64,000 bases of DNA, from the NCBI GenBank assembly GCA_016648135.1, contig JADDOH010000307.1, positions 186,001 to 250,000 of the forward strand, in the 5' to 3' direction. The first letter of the stretch is position 1; each line of letters begins with the position of its first letter. This document shows, piece by piece, positions 34,826-45,589 of this stretch. A program made the position numbers and the translations under genes. The DNA comes from Agrypnia vestita. Its lineage: Eukaryota; Arthropoda; Insecta; Trichoptera; Phryganeidae. The notes beneath the pieces were generated by a model, which was not told the origin of the DNA, searched no databases, and saw only the letters and a list, made by a program, of their open reading frames with translations.

Positions 34826-35385
34826 ATGAGGGGTATAAAAGCAAAGACAGGAATATCCCACAGAGATGTTTCTGAGATCAATACAAAAAACATTTCATTA
34901 CACAAGAAGATTTCTCTGAAATCTACGAAACCTACATCTAACTGGAAACATTTACTACCTCAGTTTTCCTTTTATATACCTGTATAAATAAATATTTAAC
35001 TTTTAAATTTGGATATTGCCGTCATTGCTACATTGGTGCTTTTGCTGTTTACGTAATTGGATATTGCTATGATGTTTCATTCTAAAAGTGACATCAAGTC
35101 TCACTCTAGGCGGCCATTTTGTCACGTGACACATCCTTGGGAGTTCATTGGTTGAAGTGGATATTGCTGCCTTTGATTTTTACAGTACGAGGATATCCTC
35201 GTAATGTAAAAGCAATATTGCTGTCTGTGCTTTTAAAAGTGATTTGGAAATATGATTTTGGAAGGGATAGAGTTATATTTCGTATAAAATCTCGAATTCA
35301 GTACATTCTTAATAAGAAATCCTCGCTGAGTGCATTTAAAACTTTTTAAAAATATTTTTGCGTTTGCTTTTATACTCCTCATATT
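34826..35385. mobile_element. MITE family E, long copy
   Basis: Inverted ends: TGAGGGGTATAAAAGCAAAG at the left and GTTTGCTTTTATACTCCTCA at the right. The AGGCAGCAATATCC subterminal block recurs internally in both orientations (for example GATATTGCTGCCTTTG near 35160). No coding frame is convincing. Confidence 0.6.
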
Positions 35386-35635
35386 GTATAAAATTTTTAT
35401 TTTTTAATAAAAAACATTTTATGATATTTCAAACAGTTGAATTTGTTCTTGCCTTGCATGTATTAATTACTCAAAAGTATTTTAGATTCAAAGATTAGCT
35501 AGTTGAAAATAAAATTAAAAAATATATATAATTTACACAAGACGTAATAAAAAATCTAATTTTTCGGAAATCATAAACGGTTAATGTGGTGAAACTGGTA
35601 AGATTTTTATGGTAGATTTTTATGTAAGTATATAA

Positions 35636-35790
35636 TAGCTGTAACCCGTCAAAAATGATGGTACTTTTACATGTCGGTTCCTAAGGAATAAGTATTTATT
35701 CATTTGTATTTAAAAAATCTATATAAGAGTTACGGACGTTACACGGTGTTACGATGGACGGACAGACAATGAAATTGTCACGTTAATGGG
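35636..35790. repeat. Module X relic with a GACAGACA tail
   Basis: AGCTGTAACCCGTCAAAAAT and TTACATGTCGGTTCCTAAG match module X of the composite repeats at 6055 and 26888, and GGACGGACAGACAATGAAA matches the module Y tail. The tRNA-like part is deleted. A related tail is at 36535-36575. Confidence 0.5.
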
Positions 35791-35929
35791 ATTTTAGTAA
35801 TTGATTGATCTAATTTGTTTTAAATACGATGTTTGTTTCTAGCACAGAACCGATTTAAAAAATCATAGAAACGGAATTAAAACCTTTTCGCTCGCGTCGA
35901 TAAACGATCGATTTATTATAATTAACGTA

Positions 35930-36270
35930 GTATTTTGCCTCCAACATTCAGTTTAATTTTAAATTAACTTTTCATTGCGCTTAATCGACATCTACGTAAA
36001 AATTCACCGCAAAAAATGTAAAAAAAATCACCTCGTCAGCGGGCATTCGTATGTTGAGCAATATTCTCAGAGCGGCTATCGTAAAATTTGCATAGAAGAT
36101 TATCGTCATTACATCCGCGGGCGTTATTCAATCCTTTATCACAGTCCGGCGGGCCGGAGCGCTCACCTCGGGAAATGTATCCAATATCGATAAACATTTG
36201 TCGTTTACTCCAGACAACACTATTCGCACTTAGATCTGAGATTCCGCGAAGACAACATAATACAGCCTAA
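35930..36270. other. GC-richer island
   Basis: GCATTCGTATGTTGAGCA, CATCCGCGGGCGTTATTC and GTCCGGCGGGCCGGAGC stand out from AT-rich flanks. A 72-codon frame (35975-36193) has no recognisable domain. The role is unknown. Confidence 0.25.
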
Positions 36271-36680
36271 GCGATTTGAATTTCCTCTCATTCTTAATGG
36301 TAATTGGAAGTCAGATACCAACTCATTGCCAATCCCACATTTTACAAATCCATCATTGTATTTGCGAAAAAATACGTTTCATTGAAATATTAATATTCTA
36401 ATGAAAACACATTTTATTGTGATACTAGCTAACGCTTCAAAAATAAAAAATGACTTATTTATTTATTTATAAAAAAAAAAGTAAAAAACAAAAATGAAAA
36501 AGGAAAAAAAGCTTTATTAAAGATGTTACGGACATTACAGGAAATTACGGACCGAGAGACAGACAACGAAACTATTATTAAATTCAAGAACATATTCATA
36601 TTTGTGAAGTTGTAATTTTTCAGAATAAAGTTCTATGTTATATAACCAAATTAATTAATTAATTTAAGTTTTTAAATAAA

Positions 36681-36932
36681 ATAAAAAATATCATGTTCTG
36701 AAAATGCAATCCCAATAATAATAATTTGTAAAACCAAATTAATTAATCAATTAGAAAGACGTACAGAAAAATCTAATCCACGAAAAAAGGTGACCCGGGT
36801 TCGATCCCGGTAGTAGCCAAAATATTTTTTCGTGGATTAGATTTTTCTGTATGTCTTTCTAATTGATTAATTAATTTGGTTTTACAAATTATTATTATTG
36901 GGATTGCATTTTCAGAACATGATATTTTTTAT
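36681..36932. mobile_element. 252-bp palindrome with a tRNA T-arm at its centre
   Basis: Two arms of about 107 bp (36681-36788 and 36823-36932) are inverted complements with very few mismatches (for example GACGTACAG against GACATACAG). The 34-base centre GGTGACCCGGGTTCGATCCC... contains an RNA polymerase III B box (GGTTCGATCC). The T loop seems one base short of a real tRNA, so this is not a functional tRNA. The structure suggests an inverted SINE dimer or a foldback element built round a tRNA end. A related single arm is at 48085-48190. Confidence 0.7.
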
Positions 36933-37898
36933 GATATTTAAAACATATTTTTTATATTTATATGGATGACTCATTTAGACGGAAAAAAAGATATACGCCA
37001 ATAATCGCCGCGTAAATTATCTTTAATAACGAAAAGATTTATTCTTTTTTATAATAGATTTATTCATGTATATTTTTGCATTCTAGTGTACTCTTGTGTA
37101 AATAGTCGAACATTATAAATACTTGCTAGTAAATTAGGCATATGAACCAAAAGTGCTATGAAAAATTATCTCAAGTACCTACAATCAACATTGTCAATAC
37201 ATTGAAATAAGCTAACGTAAATACATATTTTGGAAAATAAATCAAAATTATATATTTATCTGAAGAATATTATTATTACGATATATTAAGGTCTCAAGAT
37301 GTATGTCGAGGATGTTTATGTTTGTGGTGTTTTTTCTACTTTACCCCCGATGTGATAGCCAGGAATAATGCTTTCCTCGATAGTGCCAACAAGCAACTCC
37401 AAATCATTGAAGAGATAGGATAATGTTCGTACCATAAAAGAGATCTATGAATATAATTACCGGGGAAGAGATAAAACGAAATGTAAATACCATGAAAGAG
37501 ATAATATAGACATAACATTATAAAAGATGGCAGACGCATGAAGGTATGATAATAGAAGATAAATTAGCTATATGTAGAATGTCTGAATAATTAGCAACTC
37601 TTTTATTATATTTACCTATCTTCAATTTATTATATTTTACATTTAGGCTACACCTTCATTTTATTTTCAGGGGCAGTTTGTGTAGTTCATAGAAACTATT
37701 TATATGTGCCTGAAGTCCGCAAACACGTCGACGACCCAAAAAATATTTTCTAAAACTTTTGATTTTGATGGCTAAATATATTTATTTTTATTTTGTTAAA
37801 AGTGACCAAGTCAAATGCTGTGTTTGTTGACAAATTAGGATGGAAAATTTTGGATACATACAAATTAATTGTTTTAATATTGTATATTTATCTTACTT
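36933..37898. other. AT-rich spacer
   Basis: No gene or clear repeat is supported; open frames at 37336-37539 are probably chance. Confidence 0.4.
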
Positions 37899-38262
37899 AC
37901 TTACCATCACGCCGTTTTCCCGCGGGGGTAGGCAGAGTTAGGGCGCCTCACTTCTGTCCTGACACACAACTCTCGCCTCATCCACGTTCATACATCTTGA
38001 CACACAACTCTCGCCTCATCCACGTTCATACATCTTGACACACAACTCTCGCCTCATCCACGTTCATACATCTTGACACACAACTCTCGCCTCATCCACG
38101 TTCATACATCTTGACACACAACTCTCGCCTCATCCACGTTCATACATCTTGACACACAACTCTCGCCTCATCCACGTTCATACATCTTGACACACAACTC
38201 TCGCCTCATCCACGTTCATACATCTTCACACGCAAGTTCGAAGATTCTTGAGGCTCCTAACA
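37899..38262 (-). mobile_element. LINE-T tail with an internal minisatellite
   Basis: The minus strand ends in the LINE-T 3' region (GCCTACCCCCGCGGGAAAAC, CGTGATGGTAAGTAAG) with a GTAA tail. Upstream, SLKNLRTCV is followed by MNVDEARVVCQ repeated as a tandem array. The 5' truncation is near 38262. Confidence 0.7.
37960..38225. repeat. Seven tandem copies of a 38-bp unit
   Basis: The unit, read from 37960, begins TGACACACAACTCTCGCCTC and recurs every 38 bp seven times with almost no variation, then degrades (TCACACGCAAGTT). The unit derives from LINE-T coding sequence (MNVDEARVVCQ on the minus strand). Because 38 is not a multiple of three, each unit shifts the frame. Confidence 0.95.
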
Positions 38263-38973
38263 GGATACGTATATATCTTTGTTATAGATAAAAGTTTATC
38301 CAAACACATTCTCAGGGTACTTTTTCGACAATAGTGTAATTCTATAATGACTTAAAATTTTAGGAATTCACTTGATTTGTTTGTTTTTTTACAGTACAAG
38401 ATCTCGTCTAGCAGTAGACATAATTTTCGAAATGTTTTGTCTATCAATCTTATTCAATGTTCATTTTAAGACAATTAAATTTCTGAAAATAAACATTGAA
38501 AAGGTAAAGTTATTTTCATTACATCCATTTACCTGATACTCTGCACGTATTATCTTTCGGTTTGATGAGTCATTTAGTGCGATGCAATTTCGTGGAGTTT
38601 ACGGCGAGTATCTTTTACATTAAAAGGTTATTTATTACACATAAATTTTTCTCAAAGCCTTCAATGAGCACCTCGAACTTGATTATCCACTGGGCACAGT
38701 AAACATTTCGATATAAATAATTCTTTAAAACCATAAAGGCCAGATATCCAAAAAACTCTAATAAAAAATATTTAATTTACTATTTGTTGTAATAAATTTA
38801 TTAATAATTTTTATTTAAAAAGTAGTACATGCCTGAATACATAACGGAAAAATATTTATGGAAAAAATATATTTCATCGTCACCTTCGCCCCCTTATTTT
38901 CCTTCCCTTGTCTTGCGACGGTTTAGACGACCAATGAGGTCTAATCGGTATTTTCTGAGTTCCCAAAAATATA

Positions 38974-39510
38974 CAGGGTTATTTGGAAAACATTAATAAT
39001 CTCGCAGGACTATATTCCCGCCTTAATTATGAGTCGAAAATGTTCAAGCTATTATGACCTAATATCGATAGTTAAGGAGATATGCGACATCAAAGTTTGC
39101 ATTTTTTTTCAATATTTCTGACTTATTTTTTGTAAAACGTTGGACTATCATTACAGTAACTCATATCGATAACGAAAAATTCATTTATTTCAATACAAGT
39201 TAAATAAAATGATAAAAACCCTGAAAAATTCCAATTGGAATGTTTACCAATTGGAATTCAAAGGTTTTTATTTTTTTATTTGACTTGTATTAAAGGGAAT
39301 AAATTTTTCATACTCGATATCAGTAACTGTAATGATAGTCCAACGTTTCACAAGAAATAAGTCAGAAATATTGAAAAAAAAATGCAAACTTTGATGTCGC
39401 ATATCTCCTTAACTATTGATATTAGGTCATAATAGCTTGTACATTTTCGACTCATAACCATGGCAGGAATATAGTCCTGCGAGGTTATTAATGTTTTCCA
39501 AATAACCCTG
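38974..39510. mobile_element. Foldback MITE, family B (copy 3)
   Basis: It starts CAGGGTTATTTGGAAAACAT, flanked by TA (38972-38973 and 39511-39512), and ends in the inverse complement. The arms contain ATTCCCGCCTTAATTATGAG and ATGGCAGGAATATAGTCCTG partners. The element is 537 bp, with a hairpin centre around 39235. Confidence 0.8.
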
Positions 39511-39577
39511 TATATTTTGGCAGTCGCTCCCCTGGCAGTCGCAAGACGTTCAATCCACCTTGATTTAGACTTATATA

Positions 39578-40325
39578 CAGGTTTATCTGGAAAACATTAA
39601 TAATCTCACAGGACTATATTCCTACATTGATTATCAGTCGAAAATGTTCGAGCAGCCTTATGGATATTTTTATTTTTTTTATTTTATTTTCATTTATTGG
39701 TTTTCTTACAGCCATAATCAATCTTGAAAAAGAACAATAATTGATGTACAGAGTTTTGGGCCAATTACAAGAAAACACATATATACAATCGATAAAAAAA
39801 TAAGAAAAAACATGTCCAATAGTGAGTATGTGTAAGTGTGTATTTGTGTGTTTATTTATTTATTTTGTTTTGGGAAAAATTAACAGCAAAACAATCTTAA
39901 AAATTTTCCACTGAATTTAAAAATTTACTTTAGCTTACATATGGAGTTAGGCAATATCAAAGTTTGCATTTTTTTAAATATTTCTGACTTATTTTTTACA
40001 AAACGTTGAACAATCATTACAGTAACTTATATCGATTGCGAAAAATTCATTCGTTTCAATACAAGTTAAATAAAATGATACAATTCTGCAAAAATTCCAA
40101 TTGGAATGTTTTAAAGTTGGAGTTGGAAGGTTTTTTTTATTTTATTTGACTTGTATTAAAGGGAGTGAATTTTTCGTATTCGACGTAAGTCACTGTAATG
40201 ATAGTTCAATATGATATTGAAAAAAAATGCAAACTTTGATCTTTCATAACTCCATAACTATTGATATTAGGTCATGGTTGCTTGAACATTTTCGACTCAT
40301 AATCAATGCAGCAATATATCTCCCA
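39578..40325. mobile_element. Foldback MITE, family B (copy 4), interrupted
   Basis: The left end CAGGTTTATCTGGAAAACAT follows TA. At about 39663 a stretch of 280 bases unrelated to the family (TTTATTGGTTTTCTTACAGC to ACATATGGAGTTAGGCAAT) intervenes, after which the interior resumes (ATCAAAGTTTGCATTTTTT) and continues to CATAATCAATGCAGCAATAT. The right terminal repeat is missing. The intervening part may be a truncated LINE 3' end. Confidence 0.6.
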
Positions 40326-40527
40326 CTGTCGGGACATCTAACTCAGTCCAATAATGATACTTATTTTACTAAGGTAACTCACTTTAGCAGCCTGGATTCT
40401 TTGTGTCAATCGCTCCGCAAGAGTATATATTGAGTAAATAATAATAATGTTATAATTTTAATCAGTGCAATTTTTTTAAACACTTCTAAATTTGATTTAA
40501 ACTACTGGTTTCTTCAGTACTACACAT

Positions 40528-40920
40528 AAATCTGTGGGTGAAAGGAAAAATCAAAAGATTCAATAAAATCGAGTTTTGAGTTAAGTATGCAGAGTTGTTG
40601 TTTAGACACATATCTAGCAAAAAAATTTAGATGTGTCAGAAAATAAAATAAAATCCGACTGTTTTTTAATTTTTTGAAAAATAACAAATGACATGATCAA
40701 TTATTTGAAAAATTTGACAAGAAACAACGACATTAGTCAACTTGATTCAACGTTCTTGTACAAAAACAAAACTACTGGTGCAATAATTAGATAAAAATAA
40801 CAAAGGCTTTAAGAGATATTTCATAAACAAACGAAATTCTAAAATTTTGTTTTAGCTCTCCAGAAAATCTGCATTTTTTGACATATTCGGTGTTGTTCCT
40901 TTAGCCCACAGAAATATATG
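40528..40920. repeat. Repeat R, uninterrupted copy
   Basis: It matches 12629-12916 and 14665-14778 end to end (AAAATCGAGTTTTGAGTTAA to GCATTTTTTGACATATTCGG), and so reveals the insertion point of the MITE A/mariner block in the other copy. Confidence 0.65.
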
Positions 40921-41569
40921 ACAGATGAAATTTAACAAAAAAATCATAAACCTGTGCAAATTTTTTAATCAAAAATTACAGTCATAATATCATTACTTTT
41001 TAAAAACTAAACTAAATGCTTGTTCTATGATGACAAATATTATACATCTAACTTTAATTCCCCTAACCAATTTGATCAGCAAGCAGGTGAGTTGTCACAA
41101 GATCCAACGAACACGTCTAATTATTGATATTGACGCTTCATAACGCTGTTTTGGAATTGTTTTGTCAATCTTCAATACTGGTTTAGTAATGAAACCTGCC
41201 ACTTGGTATCCACACATGCAAGGAGTATTTTATAAATAGATATTACCTGACATTACCTTTTCAATATTTATTCAAGTAATGTCTGCCATCCCGGTGAGAT
41301 GTCGCGGTCATTGCGTGTGTGTTCTGACCCTCCACTGCCTCGTGGGTGTTTGAATGTTAATGATTTGCGGAACCTCATATTGCTAACGAAAGCCTTAAAA
41401 ACATTTTATTCGTGATAATAAAAAAGATATAAACTTTACAAAAAATAGCAATGCACAAAAAAGATTGCAATTTAATGGGAAAACCTGTTAAACATTTTTA
41501 AATCTTTGCCTAGGGAATTAGCCTAACTAGTTAAAAATTTGCATTACACATAGCGAAATACATCAAAAA

Positions 41570-41665
41570 ATAACCAGGCTTGAGAAGATCGTAAAGATGT
41601 TTTCTTATCTCACCGGATTCGATCCTGGAACTCTTGGTATTAAAAGCCAGTGTCATGTACTAAGT
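41570..41665 (-). mobile_element. tRNA-headed SINE, family S (best copy)
   Basis: Minus strand: ATGACACTGGCTTTTAATAC followed by CAAGAGTTCCAGGATCGAAT, giving an anticodon arm around CTTTTAA (TTT) and a B box GGATCGAATCC. The SINE body ends ATCTTCTCAAGCCTGG. Copies are at 2862-2960 and 55376-55445. Confidence 0.5.
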
Positions 41666-42385
41666 GAAATCACAGCAGATCTTATGTTTTACTCATTTGA
41701 TGTTGTCAAATGTCACATACATTTTGCTACGTGATTTTAAATCAGTTGTGCGTTATTGTAAACTACCTATATTTGTCTCCTGTCACTAAACAAAAAATAT
41801 TAATTTATTATTTTGTCTGGCACTCAAATAAACACATGTTGAAACGCCATTCATTAAATTGGCAGCCGATAATTGATGAAGAGTCCAAAGTCGTACTGCG
41901 AGTCATCCCCATACTCATGCGCTTGAGATGCCTAACAATAGTTGTTTAGTCCACCCCTATATTCAACCCGATCTCTCTGCCCACATCTCAAAGGTTTTTT
42001 GGTTACCACAATCGCGGTGTTGCCTTTATGAAAATCATTAAGTAAACAGAGACGTAAATACAATTTATCGATAACATTTTTAAAAAATCGCAAGGGCTGT
42101 TTGCTAGTTAGGCCAAAACTGAATGTAAAATGAAATAAAGATTATTTTATACAATAGAATACTTTGGAAACATATGTTATTCGTCGTTACGAAGTTTTTT
42201 TTTATAAATGTTGTAATGAAACGTCAAAACTTTCGCATCAACTCAATAGTAGGTAGTACGTCATATGATGCGTTTTTTTACAATATAGGTACATGTAATA
42301 CACATTATTAAGGTAATTTTTTTTAGTTGTTTCTGTCCTATCAAACTTAAAACTTTTATACGGGAACATGAGAAGGATCATAAGA

Positions 42386-42565
42386 ATAGGTCTTTTCATT
42401 TAAGAAAGACAATCGAATTAGTATGTTTAAACCGTGCGCACAAGGCACATTGTTTCATTAGGTTGTTGTTTATTTCCGTAAACACAAACATAACCAAATA
42501 ATGTTCGTCGTACACACCGCTTACACATATTAATTCGATTGTCTTTCTTAAACGGAAAAACCTAT
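42386..42565. mobile_element. MITE with 40-bp inverted ends
   Basis: ATAGGTCTTTTCATTTAAGA at the left pairs with TCTTAAACGGAAAAACCTAT at the right, continuing through AAGACAATCGAATTA. It is 180 bp in total with no coding capacity. Confidence 0.7.
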
Positions 42566-43633
42566 ACCTACCATATTATTTTACTTCTGATGTGATTTTT
42601 TATGTTCACAGATTTAAGTATTTTTTAAATGAATATAATGATATTGTGTTCTTATATTCTTTGGTAAACTATTGACGTATTTAATTCATAGATATGTGTA
42701 ATGGTGTTGCAAGGCTGTTTTATTGAATTTGGGTGACAAGACATTAAATTTAAAAAAAAAGGTTTATTTATACTTCCTATTGTTTGTGCTTTTTGACTAT
42801 GATTATTAAGATTACTTTAACCATAGAGAGCATTTGTAATAATGAGATGTTTTTATATAGTAAGTCTAAATTAGGGACATTGAATTCTTTAAATTGTCAA
42901 TCTGTTGGATAGGTTCTTCATTTTTTAATATTATTTTTATAATTATTTTTTGCTTTATTTAAAGAGCTTGGAGATTAGTATTGTATTTTTAACTCTTATC
43001 TATGATTTCATATTGCAATATGGATTTTACAAAGGTATAATATTGTATTGAAACAATTAAATAAGATATACAATATTTCCTATGCATTTAGAAAAAATAC
43101 CGTTTAAAAAAACAGTCCTGTGTTTATGATTCAATAATTATGAAGGAATTTGATCGTAGAATATCTAAATAAATTATTTTAGATATATTTTGTCGTGCGT
43201 TCTCGAAATAGAATTAATACTCACGATTGCACGCACTCGAAATATGAAATTTATGATCAAATTTAATTAAAATCTGTACCAAAAAAATATTGATTTGGCT
43301 TCAAAGGGTTATCGGTATTAGATTTCAAGCACTCTCGCATACGTTTCGCTTGATTTGAGTCACGCAAACACCATATAAACGCCACACTGTGCGGTAAGGC
43401 TCTCTTTCTTTTGTATTTTTCTCTGCTACACAGAAAACAGAAAATGAAATTACTTCAGAGCTAACCGGCATAAGTTTATAAGCTCTTTCTCACATTGCCA
43501 TACTTTGGTAAACAACGCTAACCCTTATTTAACTGATTTATTTCCGTAGTATTTCCACGAATGCTATGATGGCGCATCTAAACAATAAGTAAAGTAAGAA
43601 TCAATTATGATATAATGTTGGTGATGCTGATGG

Positions 43634-43859
43634 CAGGCGCGTGCAGTGGGAACAGTGAAGCATTCCTTTTTCGTAAACGTATATTTTGGAAAAAAATAGA
43701 AATCAATTTATGCTGCCGATTTTCATGATATATCAAATATGAATACTATGATAACAATTGTGATAGAAATATTACGAAATATACGTTGTATTCCGATTTT
43801 TTCTCCAAATAATCAGTTACGTAAAAGTCATGCTGCGATGTTCCCACTGCACGCCCCTG
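43634..43859. mobile_element. hAT-type MITE
   Basis: Ends: CAGGCGCGTGCAGTGGGAAC and the inverse (GTTCCCACTGCACGCCCCTG), typical of hAT-like CAGGGGCG termini. The flanking 8 bases GCTGATGG (43626-43633) and GCTGATGA (43860-43867) match at 7 of 8 positions, as expected for the 8-bp hAT target duplication. It is 226 bp with inner inverted blocks. It lies immediately 5' of the old LINE-T copy. Confidence 0.85.
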
Positions 43860-43861
43860 GC

Positions 43862-44900
43862 TGATGAATGTAATGATTAGAGAGTAGGATTAAAAAGGAG
43901 TCGCTTAGGTGGTTTTTTCATGTTGAACGAATGCATCAACAGAGAAAAGTAAGAAAGATATGCAACGCGAGTGTTGATGACACCAGAAATACGGGACTGC
44001 CGATAATGAAGAATTGGAATACCAGGTTTAGGTTGGAATACGAGTTTGTGTATTTGGGAAGTATGTTTTGTAGAGACGGCAAGGCTGAGAATGATATCGA
44101 AAGGAGAGTAACTGCGGGAAACAAAGTTAATGGTGCACTAAATGCAATTATGGCCAATAAGAACCTGTCAAAGGAAGCAAGACTAGCGGTACTTAATGGC
44201 ATTCTAGTGCTAACCCTTATGTATGGAAGTGAAGCCTGGAATTGACAAAAGAGGAATGAAAGTAGACTGAATGCGGTGGAAATGCGGTCACTAAGACGCT
44301 TGTGTGGAAAATCCTTGGTCGATAGAGTGAGGAATGAACAAATTAGAAGTGAATGCAATGCTGGCTGTAGATGATAGATATAATAAAGAAAGGAGTGCTG
44401 AGATGGTTTGGTCATGTGGAACGTATGAACGAGGAAAGGATGGTTAAGAAAATATATGAGGCGAGTGTTGAAGGCAACAGGAATAGAGGGCGTCCGCGAA
44501 AGACCTGGCACGATCAGGTACTACAAGTATTTGAAGATGGCTCTGTTAAAAGCCGCAACAACCGAAGAACGTGTATGAGAAGACGTATGAATGTGGCCGA
44601 AGAAAAAGTGGTGTGCCAGAATAGAAGAGTGTGGCGTTCAATCCTCTCTGCCTACCCCTGCGGGGAAACTGCGTGATGGTTAGTTAGTTAGTTAGTTAGT
44701 TAGGAATACCAGGAAGAATTGGCGTTACTAAATAAACCAGATACTGGAAGATGATACTGTTAGAAGCTTCAGCAATCGACGAACTAGCATGAGAAGATCT
44801 ATTGGGGTGATAGTTGCTGTGTCAGGACAGAAGGGTGTGGTGCTTCATCCTCTATGCCAGTCCCAAGGGGAAACGGCGAGATACTGTGTCAGCAAGCCAC
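43862..44900 (+). mobile_element. LINE-T, old copy interrupted by a younger LINE-T
   Basis: The left part (43887-44026) reads as a decayed LRWF-type region (GAGTCGCTTAGGTGGTTTTT, ATGTTGAACGAATGCATCAA). The right part (44703-44893) continues with the NRRTSMRR and VSGQKGV regions and the CGGGGAAACGGCGAG-like end. It is the same subfamily as 18795-19178. The two halves are split by the younger element, which duplicated GGAATACCAGG. Confidence 0.7.
44027..44702 (+). mobile_element. LINE-T, young copy with 11-bp target duplication
   Basis: Flanked by GGAATACCAGG at 44016-44026 and again at 44703-44713. It encodes YEFVYLGSMFCRDGKAENDI, then MANKNLSKEARLAVLNG and LMYGSEAWN. A TGA replaces the next tryptophan, and a frameshift follows NAGC near 44368. 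It resumes at [17 protein letters not shown] and runs to RSILSAYPCGETA. It ends in (TTAG)n (44678-44702). The sequence is close to the copy at 8472-9064 and extends it by about 60 codons on the N-terminal side. Confidence 0.88.
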
Positions 44901-45227
44901 AAGGACGAGACTTATCTCAGAGATTCGTCTCAAAATCGTAAGGAACAGTTTAGAGTAGAGCGCGGAACGAGGTATGACTATGATTGGCTCATTACGTACG
45001 CAGAGTGGAACGACCTTCGTCAGCAAATCTCTGAGATGAGAGATCAAAGTCTCTGTATGCGTTTTCCATTTGAAATTTCTGTCGATTCGTACGCCTACAC
45101 ATTCGCAACCATTTACCAGCTCAATACAATCATATGCAGATGGCTGCATAACATTAACAATTCTAAAACTGTTGAAAGAACGGACATGTATCAAAATCGT
45201 TTTGGGGATTTTTTGGCATGTTGGCAA
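44889..45227 (-). pseudogene. Non-LTR reverse transcriptase fragment (jockey/CR1-like)
   Basis: Minus strand: CECVGVRIDRNFKWKTHTET, a match in position to the LGV-ID-LKW-H motif that follows the catalytic palm of jockey-type LINE reverse transcriptases, then LLTKVVPLCVRN and ALYSKLFLTILR. It is open for 112 codons, but lacks the catalytic YADD. It directly abuts the old LINE-T end and runs in the opposite direction. The plus-strand frame over the same DNA is its shadow. Confidence 0.55.
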
Positions 45228-45229
45228 TT

Positions 45230-45549
45230 GATTAAACCATACGTGACGGGACCATTTTTAAAATAATAAAATTATGTTGCTTAGTTTGATAATGTATCAC
45301 TAATAATAGGTTCATTTATATATTTTTAAATTATAGGTTAGATTATTTATATTTTGTATACAAAGAAGATACAATCATATATAAAAAGGAATAATCACTA
45401 CAGTTTACTAAGGTACAATATTGAACACTCATCAACAGGTGTAAATGACAACTTTGTATTTGATATTTACGCCTGTTGTTGAGAGGAACTGCAAATCCCG
45501 AAACTGTCGTTATTAAAAATATTACTCGTTTTTTTAAATATATATTTAG

Positions 45550-45589
<40 letters not shown>

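Noticed and set aside
36789..36823. Functional tRNA gene
   Set aside because: Only the T-arm is present, the T loop seems one base short, and there is no D-arm or anticodon arm.
37960..38225. CRISPR array
   Set aside because: The 38-bp units are contiguous with no spacers, and the unit derives from LINE coding sequence in a eukaryotic genome.
43936..44511. Minus-strand frame of 191 codons
   Set aside because: It is the antisense shadow of LINE-T; the plus strand carries the recognisable YGSEAW, LRWFGH and RGRPRKTW motifs.
44814..45266. Plus-strand frame of 150 codons
   Set aside because: Only its first residues derive from LINE-T; the rest is antisense to a recognisable reverse transcriptase fragment.
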